Shown here: piece after piece, positions 37,901 to 46,610 of the stretch | Position numbering within the stretch: position 1 is the stretch's first letter | How the letters are laid out: every line of letters begins with the position of its first letter | Assembly (NCBI RefSeq): GCF_029457495.1 | Contig: NZ_CP120361.1 | Span: 2,248,001 to 2,312,000 of the forward strand | Origin: Chelativorans sp. AA-79 | GTDB taxonomy: Bacteria; Pseudomonadota; Alphaproteobacteria; Rhizobiales; Rhizobiaceae | Direction of reading: 5' to 3' | Length of the DNA: 64,000 nucleotides | Made by a program: the position numbers and the translations under genes | The notes under the pieces: generated by a model | What the model saw: the letters and a program-made list of their open reading frames with translations, nothing else | What the model was told of the DNA's origin: nothing | The model's database searches: none

Positions 37901-39094
37901 TCATTCGGCCGCCTGCTGCTTCTCGGTCTGCGCGGCGATGTAGCGGCGGATGCGCCCGGCCGCCTCACGCAGCACCGGCTCGTCCTGGCACATGGAGACG
38001 CGGATATGGCCCTCGGCCGCGGTGCCGAAGCTCGGCCCCGGCATGACGGCCACCTTCTCCGCTTCTAGCAGACCCCAGGCGAAGGCCTCGGCATCCGGGC
38101 TCACCTGCGAGATGTCGAGCATTACATACATCCCGCCCTCCGAGCCGCGCACCACGGCGCCGTCGAGACCTCGGATCGCGTCCAGAAAGGCCTTCCTGCG
38201 CCCGGCGTAGCGCGCTGCGATATCCGCCACGCCGAAGCCGTTCTCCACCGCCGCGATCGCGGCGCGGGAGACGAAATCGACCATGCCGTAGCTCGAGACG
38301 ATGTTGAGGCTGACGAGGTGCCGCACGATCTCGGTGGGGGCGGTGAGCCAGCCGACGCGCCATCCCGTCATCCCATGGCTCTTGGACAGCGAATTGACGA
38401 CCAGCGTGCGCTCCTTCATGCCGGACAGGGAGCGCGGCGAGACATGCGCGCGATCGGCGCGCAGGGTCCAGTAGACCTCGTCGGAAAGGAGCCACAGATC
38501 GTGCCGGCGGCAGATCTCCGCGATCGCCTCCATCGTCGCACGCGAATAGACCGCACCGGTGGGATTGTTCGGCGAGTTGACGAGGATCATCCGCGTCTCG
38601 GGGCGGATGGCCTCCGCGATCGCCTCCACATCCGGCTCGAAGCCGTTTCGTGACCGCGTCTCGATCTCGGTGAAGCGCCCGCCCGCCGCGCGGACGGTGC
38701 CGGGATAGGTGGCGTAATAGGGCGAGATGATGATCGCGTGGCTTCCGGGGTCGAGCACCGCCTGGCAGGCGGCGAAGAGCGCCCCTTGGCCGCCTTGCGT
38801 GACGATCACCTCTTCGGGCGCGGTGTCGATGCCCGTGCAAGCCGTCGAAAGGCCGGCGAGACCTTCGCGAAGCCGCGGCAGGCCGGGAAGCTGGATGTAA
38901 TGGTGATAGCCGTTCTGCACCGCCTCCACGCAGGCCGCGACGGTCTCGACGGGCGTGTCGAAATCGTGGTCCCCCACCGAGAGCATCAGGATGTCCTCGC
39001 CCGCCTGCTTGCGCGTCATGGCTGCGAAATGGACCTCCCATCCGTCCTTGCCGGAGGGCATGATTCCGAGGATGCGTTCTGAGGTCTTGGGCAT
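37901..39094 (-). CDS. Class I/II pyridoxal-phosphate aminotransferase
   Basis: A 397-aa fold-type I aminotransferase. The PLP lysine is in VVNSLSKSHGMTGWRVGW. The cofactor-binding motif is NSPNNPTGAVYSR, with SDEVYWTL and SPYYATYPG also diagnostic of the aspartate aminotransferase superfamily. Substrate specificity cannot be told. It is divergent from nothing obvious; the XRE-cupin regulator is encoded just upstream in the same direction (109 bp), which suggests a possible functional link. Confidence 0.9.
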   Translation of the reverse strand: MPKTSERILGIMPSGKDGWEVHFAAMTRKQAGEDILMLSVGDHDFDTPVETVAACVEAVQNGYHHYIQLPGLPRLREGLAGLSTACTGIDTAPEEVIVTQGGQGALFAACQAVLDPGSHAIIISPYYATYPGTVRAAGGRFTEIETRSRNGFEPDVEAIAEAIRPETRMILVNSPNNPTGAVYSRATMEAIAEICRRHDLWLLSDEVYWTLRADRAHVSPRSLSGMKERTLVVNSLSKSHGMTGWRVGWLTAPTEIVRHLVSLNIVSSYGMVDFVSRAAIAAVENGFGVADIAARYAGRRKAFLDAIRGLDGAVVRGSEGGMYVMLDISQVSPDAEAFAWGLLEAEKVAVMPGPSFGTAAEGHIRVSMCQDEPVLREAAGRIRRYIAAQTEKQQAAE

Positions 39095-39202
39095 GGAACT
39101 TCTCTTTCCCGCGCGGCGCCTGCGCCGTTTTCTCGGCCAAGGCGTCGTCTCCACGGCGGAAATTGTCAAGCCCCGCGCGACCGCATTGCCGTCACGCTTG
39201 TG

Positions 39203-39802
39203 TCAGCAGACCGGCGGTGAAATGACCCACAGAACGACCGCGGTTTCATCTTCCGGATTGCGCCATCGGAAGGTCTCGCCCCGCACACAGAAACTGTCGC
39301 CCGCGGCGAGGCTGTACCACTTGCCCGCGATTTCCACTTCAAACGTGCCGGAGACCACATAGCCCGCCTCCTCCGCCGCGCGCCTTCTCGGCTGGGGGAG
39401 GGAGGTGCCGCCGGCGAGCTCGCAGCGGATCATCTCGAAGCGACCGCCGAGATCGGGTGAGAGAAGTTCTTCCTGCACGCCCATCTGGGTCGCTGCGAGC
39501 TTGCGGCGCTGCTCGGCGCGCACGACCACCTGCGATTCCTTCTCGTCCGGCGCGGCCGGGCTGAGGAAGAAGCTCACCGGCACCTTGAAATGATTGGCAA
39601 GCGCGCGCAGGTCGGCGAGGCTCGGCAGGGATATCCCACGCTCGACCTGGCTCAGCCAGCCGACGGACCTTCCAAGCTGCGAGGCAAGGCCGGCGAGCGT
39701 GAGCCCGCGCGCCTTGCGCAACTGGCGGATATCGCCGGCCAGAAGCCGCAGCGCCTTCGTTTTCAGGTCGGTTTCCGCGCTTTCGGACGGAGACGTGGAC
39801 AT
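39203..39802 (-). CDS. XRE-family regulator with C-terminal cupin domain
   Basis: A 199-aa regulator. The N-terminal Xre helix-turn-helix (about 17-75) reads RKARGLTLAGLASQLGRSVGWLSQVERG. The C-terminal cupin (about 120-195) has the metal/ligand barrel motif SGTFEVEIAGKWYSLAAGDSF. Such regulators (MocR/PuuR-like in domain make-up) often sense a polyamine, amino acid or sugar acid and repress nearby catabolic genes. The divergent nitroreductase and the aminotransferase downstream are the likely targets. Confidence 0.9.
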   Translation of the reverse strand: MSTSPSESAETDLKTKALRLLAGDIRQLRKARGLTLAGLASQLGRSVGWLSQVERGISLPSLADLRALANHFKVPVSFFLSPAAPDEKESQVVVRAEQRRKLAATQMGVQEELLSPDLGGRFEMIRCELAGGTSLPQPRRRAAEEAGYVVSGTFEVEIAGKWYSLAAGDSFCVRGETFRWRNPEDETAVVLWVISPPVC

Positions 39803-39803
39803 C

Positions 39804-39866
39804 GTGAAATTTTCCTCTGGAAATTCATCAAACCTGCCTGTATGAAAAAATCAAGTTAAATTTCAC
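39804..39866. promoter_or_regulatory. Inverted repeat in XRE/nitroreductase divergent promoter
   Basis: Exact 9-nt arms GTGAAATTT (39804-39812) and AAATTTCAC (39858-39866) bracket the AT-rich start region of the regulator gene. Inside lies a second imperfect dyad around TTTTCC-TCT-GGAAA. They may be operator half-sites for the XRE-cupin regulator. Confidence 0.4.
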
Positions 39867-39929
39867 GCGCGCCGGCCACGACGACAGCCTCCGGCGACCG
39901 GTCGATCCCAGCCTCCGAAGGACGGCGAA

Positions 39930-40640
39930 ATGTTGGCACCGGACCAGAAATCAGCGGATGCGGACGCCATAGCCGCGGTCGATCACGCCATCACCTCGCG
40001 CCGTTCCGTGCGGGCCTTCCTGCCCGATCCAGTGGACGAGGAGACGATCGGCGACATTCTTCGCGTCGCTTCACGGGCGCCTTCCGGCACGAACATGCAG
40101 CCCTGGAAGGTCTATGTGACGGCCGGAGAAACCAAGCGCAGGATGGGGGAGGCCATCCTTTCCTCCGGCATCCGCGCCGAGAAAGCGGACTGGGACGAGT
40201 ACAAGTATTATCCCGACAGCTTCTTCGAGCCCTATCTCTCGCGCCGCCGTGCGGTCGGCTACGCGCTTTACGGCCTGCTCGGCATCGGCCGGCGCGAGGT
40301 CGACCGGATGCGCGCCCAGCACGACCGCAACTTCGTCTTCTTCGACGCGCCCGTCGGCATGATCTTCACCGTCGACCGCCGGCTCAACAAGGGCTCGTGG
40401 ATCGACCACGGCATGTTCCTGCAGTCGATCATGGTCGCGGCGCGGGCGAGGGGGCTGCACACCTGCCCGCAGGCTGCATTCGCCCCCTATCACCGCTTCA
40501 TCCGGCCGATCCTCGGCATCCCGGAGGAGGAGGTGGTGGTGTGCGGGATGGCGCTCGGCTACGAGGACACCTCCAAGCCCGAGAACCGGCTCCGGACCGA
40601 GCGCGCGCCGCTTGAGGAATGGGCTGCATTCTTCCGCTGA
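39930..40640 (+). CDS. Nitroreductase family protein (FMN)
   Basis: A 236-aa FMN-dependent oxidoreductase of the nitroreductase (NfnB/PnbA) fold. The FMN phosphate-binding region is ITSRRSVRAFLPDPV, followed by ASRAPSGTNMQPWKVYV and the C-terminal GMALGYEDTSKPENRLRTER. Its physiological acceptor is unknown. It is divergent from the XRE-cupin regulator. Confidence 0.88.
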   Translation: MLAPDQKSADADAIAAVDHAITSRRSVRAFLPDPVDEETIGDILRVASRAPSGTNMQPWKVYVTAGETKRRMGEAILSSGIRAEKADWDEYKYYPDSFFEPYLSRRRAVGYALYGLLGIGRREVDRMRAQHDRNFVFFDAPVGMIFTVDRRLNKGSWIDHGMFLQSIMVAARARGLHTCPQAAFAPYHRFIRPILGIPEEEVVVCGMALGYEDTSKPENRLRTERAPLEEWAAFFR

Positions 40641-40765
40641 ACGGCGGTTCGCCGTCCACCTTACCAAAATGTAATTCTGCCGAAAGCATGCCGTAATGTG
40701 CTGCGTGGCAGAAAAGATGCGTTCCCTGGCGCCGCCTCCTGCGGCATGAAATGAGGAGTGAACGC

Positions 40766-41353
40766 ATGTTTCGCAAAATTCTCGTCTCCGCGCTCGCGCT
40801 GTCGGTGGCTGCCGGCGCGGTGAGCCTTGCCGAAGCCCAGCAGGCGGACAACGACGCGCCGGCCGCCGCCCAGCCGGCCCCGAATGCGCCGAAGGGGATT
40901 TTCGGCCGCCTGGACGCCGATGGCGACGGCTCGATTTCCCAGGACGAGTTCGGCGGCACCCGGATGGACATGCTGCAGGCCGCCGACGAGAACCAGGACG
41001 GCACGCTCTCGCAGGAGGAACTCACCAATTACGTCATGCTGCGCGAGTTCCAGCGCCGCGCCGAGCGGCTTGCGAACCGGCTCGACATCGATGGCGACGG
41101 CACGGTGACCGTTGCCGAGATCGAGGACCATCAGGGCAAGCGCTTCGCGCTGCTCGACCGCAACAGTGACGGCATGCTGAGCCAGGATGAACTCCGCCGC
41201 GGCGAGTTCGGCAAGCGCGCGATGCACATGCGCGGCATGGACAGGGACGGGCCGCGCTTCTCCATGCGCCATGGCGAGGGCCATCATCGCAAGTTCATGC
41301 ATCATCGCATGGAACCTGCCGGCCCCGCCGGACAGGAGCCGTCTCAGCAGTAG
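40766..41353 (+). CDS. Exported EF-hand protein (four EF-hands)
   Basis: A 195-aa periplasmic protein. The signal peptide (1-24, ending SLAEAQQ) is followed by four EF-hand loops: DADGDGSISQDEF, DENQDGTLSQEEL, DIDGDGTVTVAEI and DRNSDGMLSQDEL. These have Asp/Asn at positions 1, 3 and 5 and Glu at 12, so they probably bind Ca2+. The tail is His/Met-rich (GEGHHRKFMHHRM) and could bind transition metals. The start at 40766 follows a GAGGAG ribosome-binding site. Confidence 0.88.
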   Translation: MFRKILVSALALSVAAGAVSLAEAQQADNDAPAAAQPAPNAPKGIFGRLDADGDGSISQDEFGGTRMDMLQAADENQDGTLSQEELTNYVMLREFQRRAERLANRLDIDGDGTVTVAEIEDHQGKRFALLDRNSDGMLSQDELRRGEFGKRAMHMRGMDRDGPRFSMRHGEGHHRKFMHHRMEPAGPAGQEPSQQ

Positions 41354-41385
41354 GCAGCACCGCCGCATCGGTGCCTGCTTGAACA

Positions 41386-41413
41386 GGGCTCGGCCGTAGC
41401 GCCGGGCCCTTTT
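41386..41413 (+). terminator. Intrinsic terminator of the EF-hand gene
   Basis: Stem GGGCTCGGC/GCCGGGCCC (one G-U pair), a six-base loop CGTAGC, then TTTT. It lies 32 bp after the stop codon. Confidence 0.7.
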
Positions 41414-41441
41414 GCGTTCGCAAGTCGCGCGCCGCTTTGGC

Positions 41442-41456
41442 GATGTCGCAAACAGG
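41442..41456 (+). promoter_or_regulatory. GTCGC(A/T)AA motif upstream of the dehydrogenase
   Basis: GATGTCGCAAACAGG lies 73 bp before the ATG of the dimethylglycine/sarcosine dehydrogenase. A closely similar sequence (GATGTCGCTAACGG) lies 33 bp upstream of glxA, and GTCGCAAA with a following GG occurs in the mttB/corrinoid promoter region. Possibly the binding site of GlxA. Confidence 0.4.
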
Positions 41457-41528
41457 CCGGACGCGGTATCGCATCAGGCATAATTCTGCTCTATCCGGCT
41501 GTCGCCGGACGGTGTGAGGGAGCAGTGC

Positions 41529-44045
41529 ATGAAGAGCGAGGCGCGCGCGGTCGTCATCGGGGGAGGGGTGGTCGGCGTCTCCACCCTCTATCATCTCGCG
41601 AAGAAGGGTTGGTCGGATGCCGTGCTCGTCGAGCGAAGGGAATTGACTTCCGGCTCCACCTGGCACGCGGCAGGCCTCCTGCCGCTCTTCAACATGAGCT
41701 ACTCGGTCGGCCAGATCCACAAATATTCGGTGAAGTTCTACCAGGAGCTTCAGCGCGAGACCGGCATGAATGTCGGCTTCACCCAATGCTCGAACATCCG
41801 CCTCGCCCGCACCAGGGACCGCTGGGACGAATATATGTATTACGCGGGCATCGCAGAGACGATCGGCGTCCCGGTCAACATCCTCACGCCCGAACAGGTG
41901 AAGGAGATCTGGCCGCTCTGCGAGACCGACGGCCTCCTGGGAGCGATCCAGCATCCCGATGACGGCTATATCCAACCGGCCGATCTGACGCAGGCATTGG
42001 CGAAGGGCGCGCGCGACCTGGGTGCTGTGATCCAGCGCAACACCACGGTCACGGCGATCGAGCAGCAGCCGGATGGACGGTGGCTGGTGAAGACCGACAA
42101 GGGCGACATCCTCACCGAGCACGTGGTTTCCGCCACCGGCAACTTCGCCAGGCTGACGGGAAGGATGGTCGGGCTCGACGTGCCGGTGATTCCCGTCGAG
42201 CACCAGTATATCGTCACCGAGCCGCACCCGGCGATCCTGGAGCGCAAGCGCCAGGGCATGCCGGAGATGGGCGTGCTGCGCGAAAGCGATTGCTCCTGGT
42301 ACATGCGCGAGGAGAATGGCGGGCTGCTGCTCGGTCCCTATGAGAAGGGCGCGCCGTGCTGCTATGTCGACGGGCCGTCCGAGGACAGCGAGTACGAGCT
42401 GTTCCAGGAGGATCTCGAGCGGCTCATGCCGCATGTCGAGACGGCCATCGCGCGCGTGCCGGCCTTCGGCGAGGTCGGCATCAAGAAGATCTATAACGGT
42501 GCCATCGCCTATACGCCCGACGGTTCGCCCATCATCGGGCCGGCGCCGGGGCTCAAGAACTTCTGGCTCAACGAGGGCCACTCCTTCGGCATCACGGCCG
42601 CCGGCGGGGCCGGCTGGCAGCTCGCCGAATGGATCGTCGAAGGTGAACCGTCCATCGACATGATGGGTGTCGACCCGCGCCGCTTCGGCCCTTACGCGAC
42701 GGAAGGCTACCTCCGCGAGAAGAACGAGGAGGCCTATGCCAACGTCTTCACCGTGCACTATCCGGATGAGGAGCGGGCGGCGGCGAGGCCGCTCAGGACC
42801 ACGCCCTGCCACGGCCGCATGAAGAGGCTCGGTGCGGTCTTCGGCTCCGTCTACGGCTGGGAGCGGCCCAACTGGTTCGCGCCCGAAGGATACGAGGTGC
42901 CGGAGGAGGAACTGGGCGTCGGAGCGGACGTGCTCATGAAGCACAACCACGCTGCTCCGCTTGAAGATGGCCGCATCGTGGAAAAGTGGTCGTTCCGCCG
43001 CTCGAACTATTTCGAGCATGTCGGGAACGAGGTGAGGAACACCCACGAGAATGTCGGCCTGCTCGACATGTCGGCCTTCGCAAAATGCTGGGTGAGCGGA
43101 CCGGGTGCCGAAGCCTGGCTCAACCGCATCTTCGCCAACCGCATCCCGAAGAAGGACGGCCGCATCGCGCTCTGCCATTTGCTCACCAAGGATGGCGGCG
43201 TGCGGTCCGAATTCACCGTCTATCGGCAGCCGACAGGGTTCTATCTCGTCTCGGCCGGCGCCTATGAGGCGCATGACCACGACGTCCTGAACAAGCTCCT
43301 GCCAAAGGACGGTACTGTCGCCATGTTCCCCTTCACCACGCATTGGGGCGTCCTGGTGCTGGCGGGGCCGAAGAGCCGGGATTTGTTGAGGAAGCTCACC
43401 CGCGCCGACCTCTCCAACGCTGCCTTCCCGTGGCTTTCCGGCAGGCGCATCGATGTCGGACCCGCCACGGCGCATGCGCTGCGCGTCAACTTCGTCGGTG
43501 AACTCGGCTGGGAACTGCACCATCCGATCGAGATGCAGAACGCCATCTTCGATCACCTGATGGAAGCCGGCGCGGAGTTCGGGATAAAGCCCTTCGGCAT
43601 CCGTGCCATGACCTCGATGGCGATCGAGAAGAGCTACCGGCTCATCCCGCGCGAACTGTCCATCGAATATTCCGCTTGGGAAAGCGGCCTCGACCGCTTC
43701 GTGAACCTCGACAAGGGGGACTTCATCGGCCGGGAGGCTTTGGTCCGCCAGAGGCAGGAGGGGCTCGGCCGGAATTATGTGACGCTCGAGGTCCATGACG
43801 TGGCCGACGCGGATGCGCGCGGCTCGGAGGCGGTCTACCGCGACGGCAGGCTCGTCGGCCGCGCCACCCATGGCGGCTATGGCTGGCGCGTGGGAAAGAG
43901 CCTCGCGCTCGCCATGGTGCGGCCCGATTGCGCGACCGAGGGCACAGGGCTCGAGATCAGGATCCTCGGAAAGCTCCACCCGGCCACCGTGATCGGCGAG
44001 AGCCCGTTCGATCCGCAGAACGCTGCTCTGCGGGCGGATGGCTGA
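41529..44045 (+). CDS. FAD-dependent dimethylglycine/sarcosine dehydrogenase with GcvT domain
   Basis: An 838-aa N-methyl-amine dehydrogenase predicted to oxidise dimethylglycine or sarcosine, passing the one-carbon unit to tetrahydrofolate. The N-terminal FAD/DAO domain (1-400) has GGGVVG at 11-16 and TSGSTWHAAGLLPL, whose His46 corresponds to the covalent FAD histidine of mammalian DMGDH. The C-terminal half (about 430-838) is the folate-binding GcvT domain plus its barrel. The start at 41529 was chosen (MKSEARAVVIGGG). It is the obvious downstream partner of a betaine demethylation system; a sarcosine dehydrogenase is an equal possibility. Confidence 0.9.
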   Translation: MKSEARAVVIGGGVVGVSTLYHLAKKGWSDAVLVERRELTSGSTWHAAGLLPLFNMSYSVGQIHKYSVKFYQELQRETGMNVGFTQCSNIRLARTRDRWDEYMYYAGIAETIGVPVNILTPEQVKEIWPLCETDGLLGAIQHPDDGYIQPADLTQALAKGARDLGAVIQRNTTVTAIEQQPDGRWLVKTDKGDILTEHVVSATGNFARLTGRMVGLDVPVIPVEHQYIVTEPHPAILERKRQGMPEMGVLRESDCSWYMREENGGLLLGPYEKGAPCCYVDGPSEDSEYELFQEDLERLMPHVETAIARVPAFGEVGIKKIYNGAIAYTPDGSPIIGPAPGLKNFWLNEGHSFGITAAGGAGWQLAEWIVEGEPSIDMMGVDPRRFGPYATEGYLREKNEEAYANVFTVHYPDEERAAARPLRTTPCHGRMKRLGAVFGSVYGWERPNWFAPEGYEVPEEELGVGADVLMKHNHAAPLEDGRIVEKWSFRRSNYFEHVGNEVRNTHENVGLLDMSAFAKCWVSGPGAEAWLNRIFANRIPKKDGRIALCHLLTKDGGVRSEFTVYRQPTGFYLVSAGAYEAHDHDVLNKLLPKDGTVAMFPFTTHWGVLVLAGPKSRDLLRKLTRADLSNAAFPWLSGRRIDVGPATAHALRVNFVGELGWELHHPIEMQNAIFDHLMEAGAEFGIKPFGIRAMTSMAIEKSYRLIPRELSIEYSAWESGLDRFVNLDKGDFIGREALVRQRQEGLGRNYVTLEVHDVADADARGSEAVYRDGRLVGRATHGGYGWRVGKSLALAMVRPDCATEGTGLEIRILGKLHPATVIGESPFDPQNAALRADG

Positions 44046-44142
44046 CATCCTCCCGGCTGCAATCGCGCAAATGTGAACGGAGCCGAGCGGTTTGTCACAC
44101 GCCGTGAATTGCCGCCGGCTCCGCCTCACGTAAACTCCTCCC

Positions 44143-44964
44143 ATGTCCACGGGTCGAAAACGGGGCTGGTATCTCTATGGCGCGCTCGCCGCGCTGATGC
44201 TGAATGCAGGCCCGGCGCAAGCGCAGGAGGCCGTGGATGTGGAGCTGGTGCTGGCGGTGGACGTCTCACTCTCCATGTCCCCGGGCGAGCTCGAAATCCA
44301 GCGTCACGGCTATGCCGCGGCTCTTACGCACCAATCGGTCATCGACGCGATCGAGGACGGGCTGCACGGCCGCATCGCGTTGGCCCTCTTCGAATGGGCT
44401 GGCGATTTCTCCCAGCGCGTGCTCGTGCCCTGGACGGTGATCGCCTCCGCGGACGATGCAGCGGAGGTGGCCGGCATGCTGACGGCGAGTCCGTCCCAGA
44501 GCGCGCGGCGCACCTCGATTTCGGGTGCCATCAATTTTGCCGCCGACCTCTTCGCCGAAAGCCCCTACAGGGGCGTGCGCCGGGTGCTCGACATCTCCGG
44601 CGACGGGCCGAACAACCAGGGGCCGCCGGTGACGGGCGCGCGCGACGCCCTGGTCGCCAACAGCATCACCATCAACGGCTTGCCGCTGATGACGAACGAG
44701 GGCTTCACGTCCTCCTACGACGTCTCCGACCTCGATGACTATTATACGAATTGCGTGATCGGCGGGCTCGGCGCCTTCATGATCCCGGTCAACGACTGGT
44801 CCCAATTCCCGGAAGCCATTCGCCGCAAGCTCGTGATCGAGCTTGCGGGCCGCGCGCCGGACGAGGTGCCGCACATCGTACTCGCCCAGGCAGGGCCGGC
44901 CTATGATTGCCTCATCGGCGAGAAGATGTGGCGCAACCGCTCGTGGATGTGGCAGGACCGCTGA
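44143..44964 (+). CDS. DUF1194 (VWA-like) secreted protein
   Basis: A 273-aa exported protein. A signal peptide (ending AGPAQAQE) is followed by a von Willebrand A-like domain whose MIDAS-type motif is LAVDVSLSMSPGE. It includes the LDISGDGPNNQG and YYTNCVIGGLGAF motifs of the DUF1194 family, which is common in Rhizobiales and Rhodobacterales, with no known function. Two Cys flank the C-terminal part. It lies 97 bp after the dehydrogenase gene, on the same strand; a GC-rich hairpin in that gap may separate them. Confidence 0.87.
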   Translation: MSTGRKRGWYLYGALAALMLNAGPAQAQEAVDVELVLAVDVSLSMSPGELEIQRHGYAAALTHQSVIDAIEDGLHGRIALALFEWAGDFSQRVLVPWTVIASADDAAEVAGMLTASPSQSARRTSISGAINFAADLFAESPYRGVRRVLDISGDGPNNQGPPVTGARDALVANSITINGLPLMTNEGFTSSYDVSDLDDYYTNCVIGGLGAFMIPVNDWSQFPEAIRRKLVIELAGRAPDEVPHIVLAQAGPAYDCLIGEKMWRNRSWMWQDR

Positions 44965-44979
44965 GCCGCGACCACGGCT

Positions 44980-45978
44980 CTACGCGGCCACCAGGTGCTT
45001 GCGGTCGTGACGTTCCTGCTGGGGCGAGCGCGCATAGACCTCGCGATAGCATTTGGAGAAATGCGAGGCGGAAACGAAGCCGCAGGCGACCGCCACTTCC
45101 ACCACCGGCATGGTGGACTGGATCAGGAGGTGCCGCGCCCGGTCGAGCCGGATTTCCAGATAGTAGCGGGCGGGCGAGCGGCCCATCTCCTGGCGGAAGA
45201 GGCGCTCGATCTGGCGGCGCGAAAGCCCCACGGCAGCGGCGATCTCCACCAGCGAGAGAGGTTCCGCCAGATTGGCCTCCATCAGTTCGATAATGGTGAG
45301 CACCTTCGAATTCTGCACGCCGAGCCGCGCCCTGAGCGGCAGGCGCTGGCGGTCGGAGGGGCTTCTGACGCGATCCGTCAGCATCTGCTCGCAAACGCGG
45401 TTGACGAGACCGTCGTCGAAATCCTCGCCGATCAGGCGGAACATCATGTCCATGGCCGCCGTGCCGCCGGCGCAGGTGTAGATGTTGGAATCGATCTCGA
45501 AGAGATCGGCAAAGACGTTGACTTTCGGAAACGCCTCGGCGAAGCCCGGCAGGTTCTCCCAATGGATCGCGCAGCGCTTGTCGGCAAGCAGGCCGGCGGC
45601 GGCGAGAATGTGTGCCCCGGTGCACAGGCCGCCGAGCGCCACGCCGCGGTTATACTCCTCGCGCAGCCAGGCGAAGGCCGACCTGTTGCCATAGGATTCC
45701 ACGTCGAGCCCGCTGCAGACGATCACCATGGTCGGCCGGTCGCTGCCGATCATCTTCTGCCGCTCTTCCGCGAGCGAGGTGTGGACCGTGAGTTCGACCC
45801 CGTTCGAGGCGCGCACCGGATTGCCGTCGGCGCTCGCCAGGCGCCAGCGATAGGCCTCGTAGCCCAGCATCCGGTTGGCCGAGCGCAGCGGCTCCAGCGC
45901 TGTCGCAAAGGCGATCATGGTGAAATCCGGGACCAGGAAGAAAACCAGTGACCGCTTGAGCTGCCGTTCGTCCCGCAT
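44980..45978 (-). CDS. glxA: GlxA-type AraC transcriptional regulator
   Basis: A 332-aa activator with an N-terminal DJ-1/PfpI-like amidotransferase-fold domain (about 10-190; motifs FFLVPDFTMIAFATALEPLR and GGLCTGAHILAAAG) and a C-terminal AraC helix-turn-helix pair (about 225-325; LAEPLSLVEIAAAVGLSRR and VACGFVSASHFSKCYR). Related proteins (GbdR, CdhR) control betaine, carnitine and dimethylglycine catabolism in Pseudomonas. Its location next to the DMG/sarcosine dehydrogenase fits such a role. A GTCGC(T)AAC motif upstream may be autoregulatory. Confidence 0.9.
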   Translation of the reverse strand: MRDERQLKRSLVFFLVPDFTMIAFATALEPLRSANRMLGYEAYRWRLASADGNPVRASNGVELTVHTSLAEERQKMIGSDRPTMVIVCSGLDVESYGNRSAFAWLREEYNRGVALGGLCTGAHILAAAGLLADKRCAIHWENLPGFAEAFPKVNVFADLFEIDSNIYTCAGGTAAMDMMFRLIGEDFDDGLVNRVCEQMLTDRVRSPSDRQRLPLRARLGVQNSKVLTIIELMEANLAEPLSLVEIAAAVGLSRRQIERLFRQEMGRSPARYYLEIRLDRARHLLIQSTMPVVEVAVACGFVSASHFSKCYREVYARSPQQERHDRKHLVAA

Positions 45979-46010
45979 GCCAGGCCTCCGCGCGCTTCCG
46001 CCCGCCGATC

Positions 46011-46024
46011 GATGTCGCTAACGG
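46011..46024 (-). promoter_or_regulatory. GTCGC(A/T)AA motif upstream of glxA
   Basis: GATGTCGCTAACGG on the plus strand, 33 bp upstream of the minus-strand glxA start. It differs at two positions from the sequence ahead of the dehydrogenase gene (GATGTCGCAAACAGG). Confidence 0.35.
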
Positions 46025-46130
46025 ACAAGGCTTCGCCGGAAAGCCCTTGCCTGTCAATCGGCTGGGGCTGCGCCAACGGAAAAATTTCAGCGGCCGGAGC
46101 CCTGGCGCAATCGCGGGCAATCGGGGGCGG

Positions 46131-46271
46131 CTATCGCCGCCCGCCGCTCCCTGCTTGCGGCCGGGAACCTGCTCGCGGGGCGCGCGTCACCGGCCGTCTG
46201 CCGGTGCGACCCTGGTCCAGCATCGCGTCGAACTCGCGCAGGAACGCGCGGATTTCTTTCCAGAGTGTCAT
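46131..46271 (-). CDS. Small basic protein of unknown function (46 aa)
   Basis: A 46-aa frame beginning MTLWKEIRAFLREFDAM. It has an amphipathic helix at the N-terminus and a C-terminal tail rich in Arg, Pro and Gly. GGGCAGG sits ahead of the ATG. It starts 11 bp after the DUF1127 gene on the same strand and its stop codon lies in a GGGCGGC/GCCGCCC hairpin. It is too short for normal gene calling. It resembles other small proteins paired with DUF1127 proteins but has no firm homologue I can name. Confidence 0.5.
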   Translation of the reverse strand: MTLWKEIRAFLREFDAMLDQGRTGRRPVTRAPRAGSRPQAGSGGRR

Positions 46272-46282
46272 GGCCTGCCCTT

Positions 46283-46480
46283 TCAGCGCTGCTGCCACTG
46301 CGGCTCCAGATCCGGGTGGAAGGTGCGGCCCGCGCCGCGACCGGCCGAGCCGTTGCCTGGCCAGCCGATATCCTTGCGGATTTCGATCGGCAGGCTGCTG
46401 ATGTAGCGTTCCGTCCGGCGGCGCCTCCAGATCGCGGCGCGACGACGCAGATATTCCGTCACCGATGCACGAATGGACAT
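46283..46480 (-). CDS. DUF1127 family small protein
   Basis: A 65-aa protein with the DUF1127 signature RTERYISSLPIEIRKDIGWP. It is Arg-rich at the start (YLRRRAAIWRRRRTERY). DUF1127 proteins are implicated in RNA binding and carbon/phosphate stress adaptation in Agrobacterium and Brucella, where some are controlled by LysR regulators. A LysR gene is divergent from it, 130 bp away. Confidence 0.85.
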   Translation of the reverse strand: MSIRASVTEYLRRRAAIWRRRRTERYISSLPIEIRKDIGWPGNGSAGRGAGRTFHPDLEPQWQQR

Positions 46481-46580
46481 GATCTCGCTCCTTCTGCTTC
46501 CGGCCGCCATGGCCGGTCGATCAAGCTTGGGATTGACTATGGCGCCCTTTTCATGTTCAATCAAACGCAATGGAATGATG

Positions 46581-46597
46581 ATTACATTCAATGTAAT
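46581..46597. promoter_or_regulatory. LysR-type dyad between DUF1127 and lysR-type gene
   Basis: A 7-bp inverted repeat ATTACAT-TCA-ATGTAAT (T-N11-A type) lies 13 bp before the LysR ATG. It is the expected auto-regulatory site of a LysR regulator. Confidence 0.6.
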
Positions 46598-46610
46598 TGA
46601 AGGATCGGCG

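Noticed and set aside
41295-44150. Very long antisense open frame opposite the dehydrogenase gene
   Set aside because: High-GC DNA gives long open frames opposite real genes. The protein has no domain, and the plus-strand gene has full FAD and GcvT signatures. The same applies to 4595-6493, 27521-28969 and 29935-31035 on the minus strand and 48482-50419 on the plus strand.
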